Source: Pohlia nutans
Lineage: Eukaryota; Streptophyta; Bryopsida; Bryales; Mniaceae
Assembly: GCA_022496805.1 (NCBI GenBank)
Contig: CM040106.1
Span: forward strand, 3,224,001 to 3,288,000
Direction: 5' to 3'
Length of the DNA: 64,000 bases
The notes under the pieces: generated by a model
What the model was told of the DNA's origin: nothing
Seen by the model: the letters and a program-made list of their open reading frames with translations, nothing else
Databases searched by the model: none
Program-made: the position numbers and the translations under genes
Shown here: positions 23,557-36,129 of the stretch, piece after piece
How the letters are laid out: each line of letters starts with the position of its first letter
Numbering within the stretch: position 1 is the first letter of the stretch

Positions 23557-24904
23557 CTACAACTCCCTCTTTGTGTTAGAATCTTTCAAATCACTCCTCT
23601 CCTTTGAAATATTCCTCACTCCAGTTAAGTGTTCAAGCAATGACTTGCACACATTCTTACTAATGTGCATGGGATCTAACAAATGTTGTATTGGAAGCTT
23701 GGTCCAATATTCCAACTGATAGAAAATGGACTTTCTAGTCATACCTAGTGGATTACTCACGGATCAGGAATGGGTTGGACGTGCTAACTGTGAATCTATG
23801 AAACCATTCCACCTAGATATCCAATCCTTAGCTGTCAGACGGATGGGACAAGGTGTTTGTTCAATGTAACCATTGAACAAATCCATCAATTTCGTGCGAA
23901 ATGGATGAAGTTCATCTAAATACCTGCGGAATTCATCAAACACTATCTTATGGAGTGGCACAGAGCGCCGTGCATGAATCTGGTCCATGCACAAATAGCA
24001 AGCATTGTAACCCTTGGTAACCATTCCTACAATCACCACAACTTACATTAGTGTTCAACAAAAAATTTACATCTCAAAATTAAAAAATTCAAATATTTTT
24101 CAATCAATATCGAAACAAAAACATGGATATTTCTAAAAGGTACACCTTCATCCCTAAAAGCCAAAGCTGCTAAACCCTACCTCTAAACTGAAATAAAATA
24201 AATCAAAATCTGAATGCTAACATTACATTCATAGGTTTGAACTTCATCATTCAACCTTGAACTCTAACATTTTATCTTAAATTATAACATTCAACCTTAA
24301 GTCCTCAATACTAAATCATATACTCTAAATCTCAATTACATTCAAAAAAAAGTTAAATGAATATTAGTTACCAAAAAATGAGAGAAATCAACTATGTACT
24401 AGATATAGATGTAGCGCCTGGATAATCCGTAATTGTCCACAATACAATTTCACGCAAGATGAAATCTTGTTGTCCAATAGGTTTGCTTATGTTACGAGCA
24501 GGAACCCCGGGTGACCATAACAACTGTAATTCTATAATTAGTGGTCTAAGATAGACGTCCATATATTTTACCTGAAACTTTCCCCGAATGATTAAGGATA
24601 AAAAAATAAATTCTTTCTTCGTGGTAAGATGAGGTGGTAGATTATAAACAATAACCGCCACTAGAGTAATGCTATAAGAAGAACTACGTAGTGATGATGG
24701 ATTAAAACCATCTGACACAACCGCTAGTCTTAACCCCTCAAATGTTGAATCAATGGTCATCACGTTTTTCCATGATTCTGAATCAATAACACTTCTAATG
24801 TATCCGTCATCGCTACCTGGGGTATCATTTGTGGCCAAATGAGGTGCTGTGCTGAGAGATGTATACAACTGTTGAAGCGTTGGAATGATTGGTTGGAAGT
24901 GCAC
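23557..24904 (-). pseudogene. TNP2 transposase core
   Basis: Block one (24904-24392) has FQPIIPTLQQLYTS, DSESWKNV, LRLAVVSDGFNP, YSITLVAVIVYNLPP and the DVYLRPLIIELQLLWSPGV motif, ending in LWTITDYPG; these are hallmark TNP2 strings. Block two (24039-23764) has GMVTKGYNACYLC followed by FRRYLDELHPFR. Block three (23760-23557) has SIFYQLEYWTKL and LDPMHISKNVC, the equivalent of the LD.MHIEKN.C motif. The DDE-type catalytic residues belong in these blocks, but I cannot assign them with certainty. The blocks are separated by introns or AT-rich gaps. Confidence 0.85.
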
Positions 24905-25220
24905 AACTTGTCAATTAGTTTTTCTAAGTCAAATATTGACTAGTGGAAAGAACCAAAACATTCTACTTAAACTTTAATTTCACGTTAAAGAATATAATAC
25001 ACCAAAATCACCATAAATGTTTTTTCAAATTCTTACAAACTAACATAAAAGGTGTGACATATTTAGATGAACAATTAAAATAAGCCATAATTTCTTTCTC
25101 TCTTGTAAACACCATAGACTTCCAAACTTCATTATTCACGAACATGAATAAACCCAAAATCATTTTGACATTACGATAATTTTGCATCTACAATATATGT
25201 CAATTTTTTGTACCATAACA

Positions 25221-25613
25221 TCAAAATATTAAAATGTCAAATTGAGATAATACCTTTCTAGGGGACTCTTGGTTTAGAATGTTTTTGTGGCGTCGTTGTT
25301 CTCCACAATGTGGACATGTTGTCATGTCATCAAGTGTACGTCCTTCAGGTAATTTTCCATAAAATATCTCACAATCTTTCACACACGCGTCTGTCAAAAG
25401 TGATGGTAGACTCACTAGTTCAAGCAATTTCTTGGCCTCCCTGTGAGAAGATGGCATTGTGTTGTCATTCAACAACACTTTTTCCTTGAAAAGCTTGCGA
25501 CAAATCCATATTGCAACATTTGTTACTAAAATCATGAAGTATAGTACATGAGATGCGAAGAAGTTCCTTTGTACACCATGAAGTTTAAAGAAAAGATATA
25601 AAGAATCACACAT
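25221..25613 (-). pseudogene. TNP2 N-terminal segment (MP-S, DC-F and CxxC motifs)
   Basis: The translated segment contains NTMPSSHREAKKLLELVSLP, then ACVKDCEIFYG and CPHCGEQR. The same order (MP.S..EAK.LL, AC..DC.LF, C..C...R) is seen near the front of TNP2 proteins in plants. The 40 residues before it are hydrophobic and may be intron translation. Confidence 0.7.
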
Positions 25614-26180
25614 ATAGGTATTAATGCAAATTGTACTCTTAAGAAATTTACAACAAAAGTGTTGATTAAAACTAGTTTGGAAGATTACCTAAGTAAGTCT
25701 GTTACACTAGTGTTACTACATTTATGTTGTAGTTGCAATTTTAATATTCAAAAAATTAATTCCTTTTCCCCCATTGTACTCTCTGGAAAGAATTTTGGGA
25801 TGCCAAACGACTCTGGATCAAAAAACTACGCCATTGCTTGGTCTCCATCTTGATGCACAACCACATCAATATCTTCATCCATACAAGCTATCCCCATTGA
25901 TGACGCGGCCTCGTGAATAATGAAATCATCACGGTATACCTGATAAAAAGAAAAACACACCAAGACTAGGCTTAGTTGTATTGTTTTATATTCATAAAAA
26001 ATGTATGTTATGCTTGCTATCATAAATTAATTTTGAATAATTTTAAACAATCCTTACTGATTTCTAAAGCAAATTCAAACTAAACAAAAATAAATGACAT
26101 AGGATAAAAATAATTAAAGTCGACATTTAAATATGCAATCCAATTTTGACATTTATTAAGTGTAGTTTTGTTATAGAAGC

Positions 26181-26774
26181 CTACTGACAAAAAATTTCAT
26201 CAAAATATTCATATTGCAAAAAAATAAACTTTACCTGCGTTCGTTCCTCCCCTCTTGTAGATTCCGAATTTGATGTTGATGAATCATTTGAAGTTTTAGT
26301 AGCCAAAATTGCATCACAAGTCCAAGGTCCAAACAACTCAAGCAAATGTTGATGAATGATGGCACGAATTTGCCATGCTTCACCTTTGCAACTATTACAA
26401 TAACAAGGGTAATTTATTCCTATCTCCTCAGACGGCTCTAAATCACGTGGATCTCCTACCATAGGTCCAAACAGTTCTGTAACATAATGATTAATGATGC
26501 TACTTTTGTGCTTATGCTCTCCTTTACACCTATCACAAAAACAAATGTATCTTGGTTCTCTATTACTTTCTAAGTTTTTAGAAGATAAGACACGACCAGA
26601 TCCATCTACACTCATGTCATAATGAGATGGACTACTACCAATACTATCGGTTGATATATCACCACTTCCTGACAAACCTCCAACACCGCTGCTAGGCAAG
26701 TTGCCACTATTGCTACTACGCGAACCACTATTGGACAAACTACCTCCACTACCTATTGATACATCACTAGCCAT
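26181..26774 (-). CDS. Transposase N-terminal exon with two Cys-rich modules
   Basis: An ATG opens a frame with a Ser/Gly-rich start of about 75 residues, followed by two related modules: CFCDRCKG...HYVTELFGP and CYCNSCKG...HQHLLELFGP. Each has a C-x-C-x2-C cluster and His residues before an LFGP motif. This resembles the Cys-rich transposase-associated region at the N terminus of plant CACTA transposases, here duplicated. It likely contributes to DNA binding. The frame is open through 26181, but the 3' splice boundary is not certain. Confidence 0.6.
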   Translation of the reverse strand: MASDVSIGSGGSLSNSGSRSSNSGNLPSSGVGGLSGSGDISTDSIGSSPSHYDMSVDGSGRVLSSKNLESNREPRYICFCDRCKGEHKHKSSIINHYVTELFGPMVGDPRDLEPSEEIGINYPCYCNSCKGEAWQIRAIIHQHLLELFGPWTCDAILATKTSNDSSTSNSESTRGEERTQVKFIFLQYEYFDEIFCQ

Positions 26775-27030
26775 GGTGCACTACGTATTCACAATGAAAA
26801 TTACAAAATATATGAGCTTGATCAGTTAATATAAACTGCTATACTATATTATGCAATATATTATTCAACCACTCTATTATTAAGGAGAGCTAGAATAAGA
26901 GACCCACCCTTCTTTCAAGTTAGATACTTATAGTACATATAACCTCCCAATTATAACTCAATCTTTTATTTTTCTTCTTACTTTTACTTCAGACTAATAT
27001 CAACCACCCAACCAAAGAAAAGGGAGAGAG

Positions 27031-27560
27031 CTTTACCTTTTTATCCCTAAGCTTTATATCCTAAGTTCCTTCACTATAGGAACTAGCAGTCTATCTCTAG
27101 TCTTTTTACTTTCTATCTTCAAAATTAAATCTTGTCCATAGATCTTTAAGTCCTTTAACTTTTAAACCCGAAGTGGTCTAACTCCAGTGCACTAACTGTA
27201 GAGTTGTTTAACTTGAGTGCTTCACCTTTTTATCCCCAAGCTTTATATCATGAATTCCTTTACTATAGAAACTAGCAGTCTATCTCTAGTCTTTTTACTT
27301 TCTATCTTCAAAATTAAATTTTGTCCATAGATCTTTAAGTCCTTTACCTTTTGAACCCGAAGTGGTCTAATTCCAAGTGCACTAACTGTGGAGTTGTTAA
27401 ACTCGAGTGCTTCACCTTTTTATCCCCAAGCTTTATGTCATGAATTCCTTTACTATAGAAACTAGCAGTCTATCTCTAGTCTTTTTACTTTCTATCTTCA
27501 AAATTAAATTTTGTCCATAGATCTTTAAGTCCTTTACCTTTTGAACCCGAAGTGGTCTAA
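27031..27560 (+). repeat. About 190-base tandem repeat, nearly three copies
   Basis: Copies start near 27031, 27221 and 27411, each with ACCTTTTTATCCC(C/T)AAGCTTTATATC and a shared AACTAGCAGTCTATCTCTAG segment. Each unit ends with one unit of the 30-base minisatellite motif that expands just downstream, so the minisatellite seems to have grown from the third copy. Confidence 0.85.
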
Positions 27561-27811
27561 TTCCAGTGCACTAATTGTGGAGTTGTTTAACTCGAGTGCA
27601 CTATCTGTGGGGTGGTTTACCTCGAGTGCACTAAATGTAGGGTTGTTTAACTCAAGTGCACTAACCATGGAGTTGTTTAACGCGAGTGTACTAACTGTGG
27701 AGTTGTTTAACTTGAGTGCACTAACTGTTGAGCTTTTTAATTCGAGTGCACTAACTGTGGAGTTGTTTAACTCGAGTGCACTAACTGTGGAGCTGTTTAA
27801 CTCCAATTCAT
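27560..27811 (+). repeat. 30-base minisatellite, about eight units
   Basis: The unit GTGCACTAACTGTGGAGTTG plus TTTAACTCGA repeats in tandem with a few substitutions. Because 30 is divisible by three, frames on both strands are open and translate to decapeptide repeats. These open frames are a by-product of the repeat, not evidence of a gene. Confidence 0.9.
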
Positions 27812-28169
27812 TCATCTTCAATTGGAAATTGGCTTGCTTCCATCATTCTTTGATTTCACACTACCACATGAAATACATTACCATCCCTAAAGATTTCAAC
27901 TCTACCCCTCATGATATAAATTGTACCATGCCTCATATGGTATCAACTGTACCTCCAAAAGGACAACACAAGATGATCTTCCAAATTTAATTCATTGACT
28001 TCTAAAAGCTTGAGGAGTATTGGACAGAACATAGATGCGTTATTTCCATATGTATTATGAAGTTTGGTTCAATAAACAAAATGTAGGAAATATGTCTACA
28101 AATTACCCGTATGGTCGAACTTCCAAAAAATACCTGTAGATATTTTTAATCAATAAAAAGGCACTAATC

Positions 28170-28500
28170 TTTGAATTTTTTTTTTTAGAAATTTAAGTTT
28201 TACTTTTGAATTTAAAAATTTATCATGATACGTTACAATTGCTTTATTTATTTGTAAACTTCAAATAAGCAAAAGAAATGATGGAAGGAACATTTTTGCT
28301 TTTTCCAAAAAGTAAATTTTATAACAGTAGGACAATATTGAGATGATCTATTTTGAAAAATTATCTCGGGTGGAGTCTAACTAGGATTGACATAATTCAA
28401 CTTGCGTTGCAAAATAGACTTGATTTTGTTTAATTTTTGTTTCCAAAACATATTTATGTTCCAGGAAGCTTGTAAAACTTGGACAACGACCAAAACATTG
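28170..28500 (+). repeat. Dispersed repeat, copy 1 of 3
   Basis: This segment (for example AATTATCTCGGGTGGAGT then GATTGACATAATTCAACTTG) is related to 36130-36650 and 38180-38770 on the same strand. It is the most diverged and shortest of the three. No ends with terminal repeats could be set. Confidence 0.6.
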
Positions 28501-29338
28501 TTGTTTGAGCATTGAGGGGTTACATAAACACCATCTATTTTATACTTGTCTTTTTAAATTATAGTTCCACTCACGCTATACGTATTGTAGTTGAACTTAC
28601 AATAAAAATAACCCTCCATTTTTTGTTTCTCCGTTATAACAGGCAATTCTCTATTTTTGCACTTGCCCAAGTACAATCATTTCGGGGCCTAATTCTGCTA
28701 AAAAAGAAAATTTATCAAAAATACTAACAAAAAAACATTGATTTCTTTTTTGTTGAAACTTGTAGTATATTGCAAAATATTTAAATACTATTACAAATTA
28801 TGAATAGACTAAGACACTATAATATTATTGCTAGAGTGTATGGGATATGATTTGAATTTTGGTGATCACATTCCTTTTTCTTATTTCGTTTTCTGAGTGT
28901 TAAAAATTATTTATTGGTGCATGGCTCCTTCCTCCATCCTTCAAAACATCATTCAAATGCCACATATGCCACAACTCTTCTACAACGCCATTATTTGTAT
29001 TTATTATGTAGTTGTATTTTTATTATTTTGAGGTACATTTGCTTTGTCACCTTGCCGCGTACCCTTTGGCCCCTGCTACGTTCAAGAAAATATTTATTAT
29101 TTATTATTATTATTTCCAAGATTTTTGAGTCTTAGGATCTGTGCTCGCAGACTCTTTTTTGTCCCCTCCTCAAGCGACTCCTTCAAGAAAACATCTATAT
29201 GTTCTCCTATAGTTTCATTCTCCCATAGCCGTCTTATATAGTTTTGAGGCGGTTATGAGAGGATATGAAAGAACCTATGCATGTTTTCGTTAAGAAAAGC
29301 AGAAAACAAAGGGGCGGCTATGTATCATTAAGAACTCG

Positions 29339-29339
<1 letters not shown>

Positions 29340-29411
<72 letters not shown>

Positions 29412-29412
29412 C
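29340..29412. repeat. (AT)n microsatellite
   Basis: A tract of about 70 bases of almost pure AT dinucleotide with a single interruption near 29397. The open frame of alternating Ile and Tyr crossing it is an artefact. Confidence 0.95.
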
Positions 29413-30688
29413 AATAATAGATGGATAGATGTTTAATGATTTATTGTATTTTATTTTTTTCCAGATGGTTGAATGTGTATGGTCACGCATACTTTTTCGT
29501 CCTTCTCTTTGTGCATTTCAAACCCCCGTTTGAGTTGACAACAACATTGTTCATATGAATTTTCATGAATTCTAATTAGGGTAGTGAATTTCTTAGTTCG
29601 TTTTTCTAAAGAGTTTATTCCAAGAGGTTGAACAATTTATTTTAATAACACAATAAAGAATTGTCATATGAGAGTTGCTATTTGGAGGCAAGAAGCAACA
29701 AATGCAATAATGGCACTATATAATTACGTGTGAATAAAGCAAATCACATTTTCAAATGAAGCAAAGTTGTACATACTTGAACATGTCTTTATGCATATTG
29801 AAGGCATGGTTGACAAGAGGTTGCTAGATGCTTCTTAGAGTACATGAGTACGTTACTATATAATATGTGGTTTTTTAGTTTAGTTGTAAATGTATTGATT
29901 TAAAAGTTTATACTATTCGTAGAAATTGTGAACAAGTAATTAGATGGTTTCCCCATTTTAAATGTATTTTGATTTAATATTTCAATAAATTTCAAAAAAT
30001 CAGCAAATCAAAATCAAAGGTCCAATTAATGGATTTTTCATGTAAACGTCAAAGATGAAATAGAGATCATTCTACATTAAATTTGCCACCGAGGCAACAA
30101 CATCATTAGGTTTGGTCCATTTTATTTTTCCAAAATTTTATAAATAATCCTTCTTATATTATTTTTGTCACGCGTGCTTTCATGTTATGCTAAGATACTG
30201 TAACATAGAGCATTAAATTCATTTTCTTAAATTGTATACATGTGCACCATCATCAAATAACATTCGTGGATTTTTGTTCTTAGGGTGTAGCACTTGTTTT
30301 TTCAAACCATTAAGTTTCTTGGCCCAAACCACTACATGAACCGTTTGCACGCCTCTTTTGATAGCAAATGATATTTTTTCCCGCTTTATGGTAGGTTTGT
30401 ATGAGTATCGCAAGACCTTATCAACATAAACATGTAAGGCCCGAGCATGTGTAATAAAGGACAAAATCAACATAGACGCATTGAGTTCATCATAAACATA
30501 CACGGCATGAGCATGTGTAACAAAGGATGAAGTTAACATAAACGCATCAAGTTTGAGCAAGGCTCACAATCCTACGCTTTCGGAATGACACCATCTTGGT
30601 TTTTATGCTTGTTTACTACCATTTGTATAGTATGGATGTTCAAAATAACACATTGTGAATTTCCATAAAATAAAAAATTTGTTTTATG

Positions 30689-30750
30689 TTCAAATTTCAT
30701 TTTTAGTTCAGATTTCATTTTTAGTTCAAATTTCATTTTTAGTTCAAAAA
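30689..30750 (+). repeat. 18-base tandem repeat, three copies
   Basis: TTCAAATTTCATTTTTAG is repeated three times with one substitution (30689-30742) and a partial fourth unit. Confidence 0.9.
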
Positions 30751-32759
30751 CTAAGATTTAAAAAATAAATTTCCCAAAAATGTGGAATCAAATCATGGAG
30801 AGTCTTCAATATTATAGTGCGTGTTATTCCTAATTCACTTCCAAAAAAAATATTGAAAGTTTTTAATGTAGGAATTTTGATTGAAAAAAAAAAATCCTTG
30901 ATAACTTAATCAAAAACATTAACCAAGAACATGATAAATCCAATTGTACAAGTGTGATCTACACATTCACACGTACAACTTTTCTTTAAATATCAACTCC
31001 ACTTTAGATGTTTTTCCAACTTTTTACAGTACATATTTGAAACAGTGAATCACTTGGACCTGAAAGGATTAATTATAACATCATCAATTGAATTTTTTAT
31101 TTTAAAACCATTAATATTTTTAAAACCACTATTCTTTAATTCTGTTGGAAAAAAAGTATTTCTCTATCTTTTTATCCGATTCATGTTTGAAGGGTTGATA
31201 TAAGATGAGACTTTTAAAAATGAAAGTCTAGACCCCAAAGGTCTTTCTACTATTCGATGAATATAAAATTTTATTTCATCTTATTTATATTTTCTCAATA
31301 TGATCAATTGAATTTGTCATTTCAAAACCATCAATCTTTGGTGTTTGAAGGATTATAAGATATTTGCCTTTCTCGGGGTCTAGTCTTTCATTTTTTTAGG
31401 ATAATCTCTTATCATCCTTTCAAAAATGAAAGGTAAAAATGACTTGAATCCTTCACATTGAAAAGCACTTTCATAACGACTAATTTGATAACATTGTTTT
31501 GCAAAAGTAATATCTAAAGGACTTTTAAATCCTAAAAGACCACGGTTTTGTGGTTTTTAAATTACAGATTCAATTGGTTATACTCTAAATTTAAAAAAAT
31601 TAATATGGCACCATATTTTACATTACATAAATCAATGAAGCCCATTACATTGTGTGTTTTGGTGACAGAAACAAATATATTTTCAAAAATGGAAATCCAC
31701 ATTGCACCTACTCAAAATTGTGAAATAAAAAATACGAGACTGAATTCCACCTTTTTGGCTATTTAAGGGTTAAAGTATGCTAGCATCGATGCTAGCATAC
31801 ATGTAAAGATACTTGTGATCACGATTTTAATCCCTAATTGCCTCAGTTTCCATTACAAAAAACATTTCATTACAATTTCTCATCTTCGGTGGTGTTCTTG
31901 CAATGTGATTTTTTTTATATTATTTTTTCAAGTAATTACCTTTACGTAAGTGAAGTGATAATAGGAAAATAATAAAAATCACATTGACTAGATCCTTCTA
32001 TTCTACATGTGCTTTCATTTTGACAAAAAGAATTCCAAAGTTTTGAGCTACAAGATGCGCACTAAATCCATTCTTTGAGGTTTAGATACAAATGAAAGTT
32101 CTGGTAAGATGATGTTTTTTTTGACATCCATACGTTTGGATTAAATAATGGTGTTGAAATTTTTTTTAATTTGATTTTAACAGAGATTATTGTTTCAGTT
32201 ATACGACAAATCCAAAAATAGTAATTTTCTTATGGATTTTTGAAATATTGACTAGCAATGCACAATGCGCAACATTAAATCATCTTTTGCATAATGTACA
32301 ATATTTCAACTTATAAAATAATCATTTGATTTCTTACAAGGAGATCTCAAGACACCACTATGGATCCGTAACAAAACTCATGTGAACAACTTCACCGCTG
32401 CCGAACCATAATAGCTTCAATCAATCTTAAATGAATTACAAGTTGAGAATATAAAAATTGTAATTTTAGTGAATTTCTATAGTTTTTTCTTGTAAATTCA
32501 TTTTAAAATATCTAATCATTTGATTTCAAATGCAACAATACGAATGTCTTCTAAGAAAGATGTCTTACATATGCTCTTTCAAATTGAAGCTCAAAACAGT
32601 GAAAGAGGCCTCATTTTATAGTACACTTAGGTATTGCCCAAATCTAAGAGCATTTTCATGTTAACCATTGTTCTATTATTGCAATGACAACATTAAATCA
32701 AAACTCGTTTACAAAAAAATACATTGGTAACTATAGGTTTCACTTGCGACTTTCAAATG

Positions 32760-32871
32760 CTTATAGGGTAAGTAAAAAAGTTGGCTCCAAAGGCTCTTTG
32801 TTAGGTGGGCGTTGCGTCACTGTCATTACGAACAAACACTTTATTCACGCCAACCTCAAAAGAACTGTAGA

Positions 32872-32914
<43 letters not shown>
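32760..32914 (+). mobile_element. Truncated LINE 3' end with (TA)n tail
   Basis: GAACAAACACTTTATTCACGCC at 32829-32850 matches the GAACAGACACTTTATTCACGCC block of the full LINE 3' UTR (about 17750), and a pure TA repeat (32876-32913) follows at the same position. This is a 5'-truncated copy of the same or a sister LINE family inserted in the CACTA element. The left limit is approximate. Confidence 0.6.
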
Positions 32915-32917
<3 letters not shown>

Positions 32918-34803
32918 TGTCGGCGAGCCGACAAGTCAACCTTTCGATGAAGTAACATTGCCTTTCACGTCACTTGATGGTCTTCTTATGACAGTTTCAT
33001 TCCAATTTGTCTTTAGAAGACCATTTGTGAGGTAACCTAACTTTTCACCTCTTTTGATTTTCACGGCCTTTTATACCTTTATAATTTCATAGCCGTTCAT
33101 ATCTTTATAATTTCATGTCTTTTTAGTTTCACGACCTTTCATGTGCGGAAAGAAGCAAAAAGTTAATTTATATAGAGGTAATTATTGTATATAATTATAA
33201 TTTTGAATGTGTATTTTTAATGTTTATTAACACCAATACAATTGTTACTTCCTCACTGGTAGTGGGGAAATAAGTGTAGCCCTAGTGGTTATTATATTTT
33301 CACATATTCCTAGGGCTTTGCTTCTTTCCGCACTACCAACGACGAAATATCATTTGTATACCGGGTGTGGATACATATTATAAAAATCCAAAATCATTAT
33401 TAATTATATACATGAATAATCTCTTTAAAATTAAAATTTTAGTTTCTCTCTGCATTTGGAAGGCCACAAAACTCAAAAAAGATTAAGGGTTAGGTTGTTC
33501 ACCACATGGTCTTCTTATGACAAAATGGAGTGGAATAGTCATAGGAAGACCATTAAATGATGTGACCATTAATATATATTTCTAAATAGTTTTTTATTTT
33601 TTATTTTTAAAATTTTCATATTTTATTTTATTTTAATGTTTTAACAATATTATTATTATTACTTTTTCAATGTTTTTCTTATCATATCTCATGATGCACA
33701 TCCCAAAAGAAAGGAGCCTTATCAAGGTCCTAATATTCTTCTAATGACACTAAAATATGCAATACGTGTTATTAAGTAATGCACACTATGAAGATCAATG
33801 TCAGGGAATGCCAAAAACTAATGCCAAAAACCTTAAGACTCACAGTCAAGTGTAGTACAAATCTTAAGTTGAGTGAGATAAGAGTTTGTTTCATCTTTCC
33901 TCTAATATATATTGTACCAACAAATGTGACTTCATTGTCCCAAGGGACACTATGATATTCTAAGGGCCATCAATATATTCAAAAAATTACAAGAATACTT
34001 CAACAACCTCATACATAGCATTGACAAGGCTCTTGGAATGTTTATATGTCGTATTCTTAAGGTCTTTTTAACCCCGCTAAAGGTTCATCGATTGAATTTG
34101 TATTTGGAATAGTGTTACACCTCCAATTGGCTTGAGATCAAAAGTGAAGTTATAATTCATGTCAACATGGTTTTAATGAGCTATTGAGGTAACCACTTGG
34201 AACTTTCTACTTACAACAAAATAATGCCACTTACACGCTAATGTATAAATTATCTCCGAGGGACCTTTAAGAATTAAGATAAGATAGTTTATGAAGTTTT
34301 TTATTTTGCATATTAGATAGTTTCTCCATACTCATGGATTCTAATTGATAATTGTTATTCTAACTATTGTAGCTTAAATGAAAGAAACATATGTGGATCT
34401 TGTTTTCATTTTCAAGATTATTTTAATACGCTAAAACACATTTTATTATGATACTACATAAATAAGTTGTATTTTTTTTGAAATTGTGCTTGCGATTTTT
34501 CAAAAGTGATTATTTAGTTGTTACTCCTCTATTCCATATTAAGCTTCATATACCCTGAAAATAGACAACTTAACTAATCCAATGGTGTCGACCCTGGGCA
34601 CAACGATATAAACCTTCAACAACTAGGAGTAGTAGTTTAAGCACACATGAACTGTAATGTGAGACAAATTTAAAAGGCATTGTGGAAGCTTAATTTGTAA
34701 CAAAGGGGGTAAGTATACACTTAATATTCAACTACATTTGTATTTTAGTCTACTTGTGGAAATGAAAAAGTCTTTGGACTGAAATAGAGAAACCAAATTT
34801 TTA
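32915..34803. other. AT-rich sequence with small inverted repeats, no gene
   Basis: No coding potential recognised. GCGGAAAGAAGCAAA at 33145 and its reverse complement at about 33317 form a 15-base inverted repeat with a 170-base loop, and TGGTCTTCTTATGAC occurs at 32977 and 33509. These may be remnants of a small foldback element. Confidence 0.4.
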
Positions 34804-35176
34804 CTCAAGGGCTCTTTACAATAGGAGTCGGGTCTAAACTAATGTGCAAAGAGTTTGAAATCCTCCCTTCTCTTTGGTCTAAAGTCCATTGTTTGGGCCC
34901 AACCTCTTTACACTAAGAATCGTGCCCAATGCAACCAGAACATGTTTTACATTAAGAACGACAAGCTCTTACATGGGCCTAACCCAATTCATTGGTTCCA
35001 CCAAATATAAAATCCCACACTTTGACCTTGGGCCCGAGTGCACATTTTATTAAAATCTGTAATTTTATTATATTGAGTACATAAGGCCGGACCTAAGGCT
35101 AAATTGGGCTATTTTTTTTATTGCATTGGGCCCAAGAAGAAGAGACCCGACTCCTAAGTGTAAAGCGGCCCTTAAG
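34804..35176. mobile_element. MITE-like element, 373 bases
   Basis: The left end CTCAAGGGCTCTTTACAATA plus GGAGTCGGGTCT is the inverted counterpart of the right end, which read inward is CTTAAGGGCCGCTTTACACT plus TAGGAGTCGGGTCT. Terminal inverted repeats are about 32 bases with several mismatches. There is no coding capacity. GGGC(T/C) ends next to a TCAA/TTAA flank hint at a Harbinger/Tourist-like element, but a clean target duplication is not visible. Confidence 0.6.
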
Positions 35177-36129
35177 CCAAATAATTCCATTTGATGTTGG
35201 TTTTCTCTGAAATTCCCTTATTTTGAAGAAATAATTCCATTTTCAATAAGAGAAAATAAATCAAAAATCCCTCTTCAACGGAATTCTCACCATTTGACTC
35301 CAAAAAACATAAAAAATAAAACATAAAAAAAAGGAGAGAAGAAAGAAGACTAGTTCATGTTTGGAAATATGCTTTCTCTCAAGAGGGATATGTTTTGAAG
35401 AGAACGACAATTCTGGCTGGAACATGTTGAGCTCTGGTCAAAATAATTCAGTTGGATATTTCCATCGAGAAGTCCATCATCAAAACTGATGTAATGAATT
35501 TGAGATCTTACTTGCGATCGAATCACAAATGAATTTTGAATTTTACATTTTAAATTTTATATAAAGATATTGGTGATTGCAATCATATCAAATCTAACCG
35601 TATTAATAGAATCTAAAATTCATAATGTACAACTTTTATTCATACATCACATTTAACTCGCATCTTCTTGTGAACTTAAGAAATAAAGTTGGAGTTGAGA
35701 ACAAGCCGATTTAAAAAAAAAAATTAGAGAGTGGAATGCCGAAATTATTAATATTTTAATTTTAAATGCCACACCTAATTTTTGAACATTAAATTAATTA
35801 TTAAAAAGCGAGTTGCTGAACTTGCTAGTAAATTAGGATATATAACATAGCTAGACCACACATGCACATAGGGATAGTTTCATTGCTAAAATTGTCGTAT
35901 CGCACTCAATCATACACACAATCAATGATAGTTTCGTCATCAAAATTACTATGTCAAATTTCGGCAATGTTCAACCTAGTCTATTATAAATAGGTTATGT
36001 ATGACATTTTAGCACAACCATAGCAAAAGAACCAATGATTCTAGTACCATCTAAACAATCAATGCATAATTTTAGGCATAGAAAGTTCTTCAGTTCAAAT
36101 CTAAATTTATCTCAAATAGAGCTTCATTT

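Larger units (their letters stand above)
20319..26774 (-). pseudogene. TNP2-type CACTA transposase gene, decayed
   Basis: Read on the - strand, the segments follow the order of plant En/Spm TNP2 proteins: N-terminal Cys-rich region (26774-26181), spacer (about 25943-25740), a DC..LF/CxxC segment (25613-25221), the transposase core in three blocks (24904-24392, 24039-23764, 23760-23557), DUF4218 (23269-22850) and DUF4216 with an acidic tail (21300-20319). The pieces are separated by AT-rich DNA that may be introns, one of which holds a 1 kb foldback. In-frame stops interrupt homologous sequence (for example after QDGDQAMA near 25826 and before HNRGLIDEPP near 21171). The protein would cut and join CACTA ends. 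As read it is probably not functional. Confidence 0.8.
27991..32759. other. AT-rich core of the CACTA region, no recognised genes
   Basis: No protein family could be recognised on either strand. A 113-codon frame on the - strand at 30219-30560 contains two similar 24-codon stretches but resembles nothing I know. The region holds a diverged dispersed repeat (28170-28500), a long (AT)n tract and a short 18-base tandem repeat, listed separately. Confidence 0.5.

Noticed and set aside
27534..27990. Decapeptide-repeat ORFs on both strands
   Set aside because: Produced by a 30-base tandem repeat; open on both strands for arithmetic reasons.
29290..29490. Ile/Tyr repeat ORF
   Set aside because: Translation of an (AT)n microsatellite.
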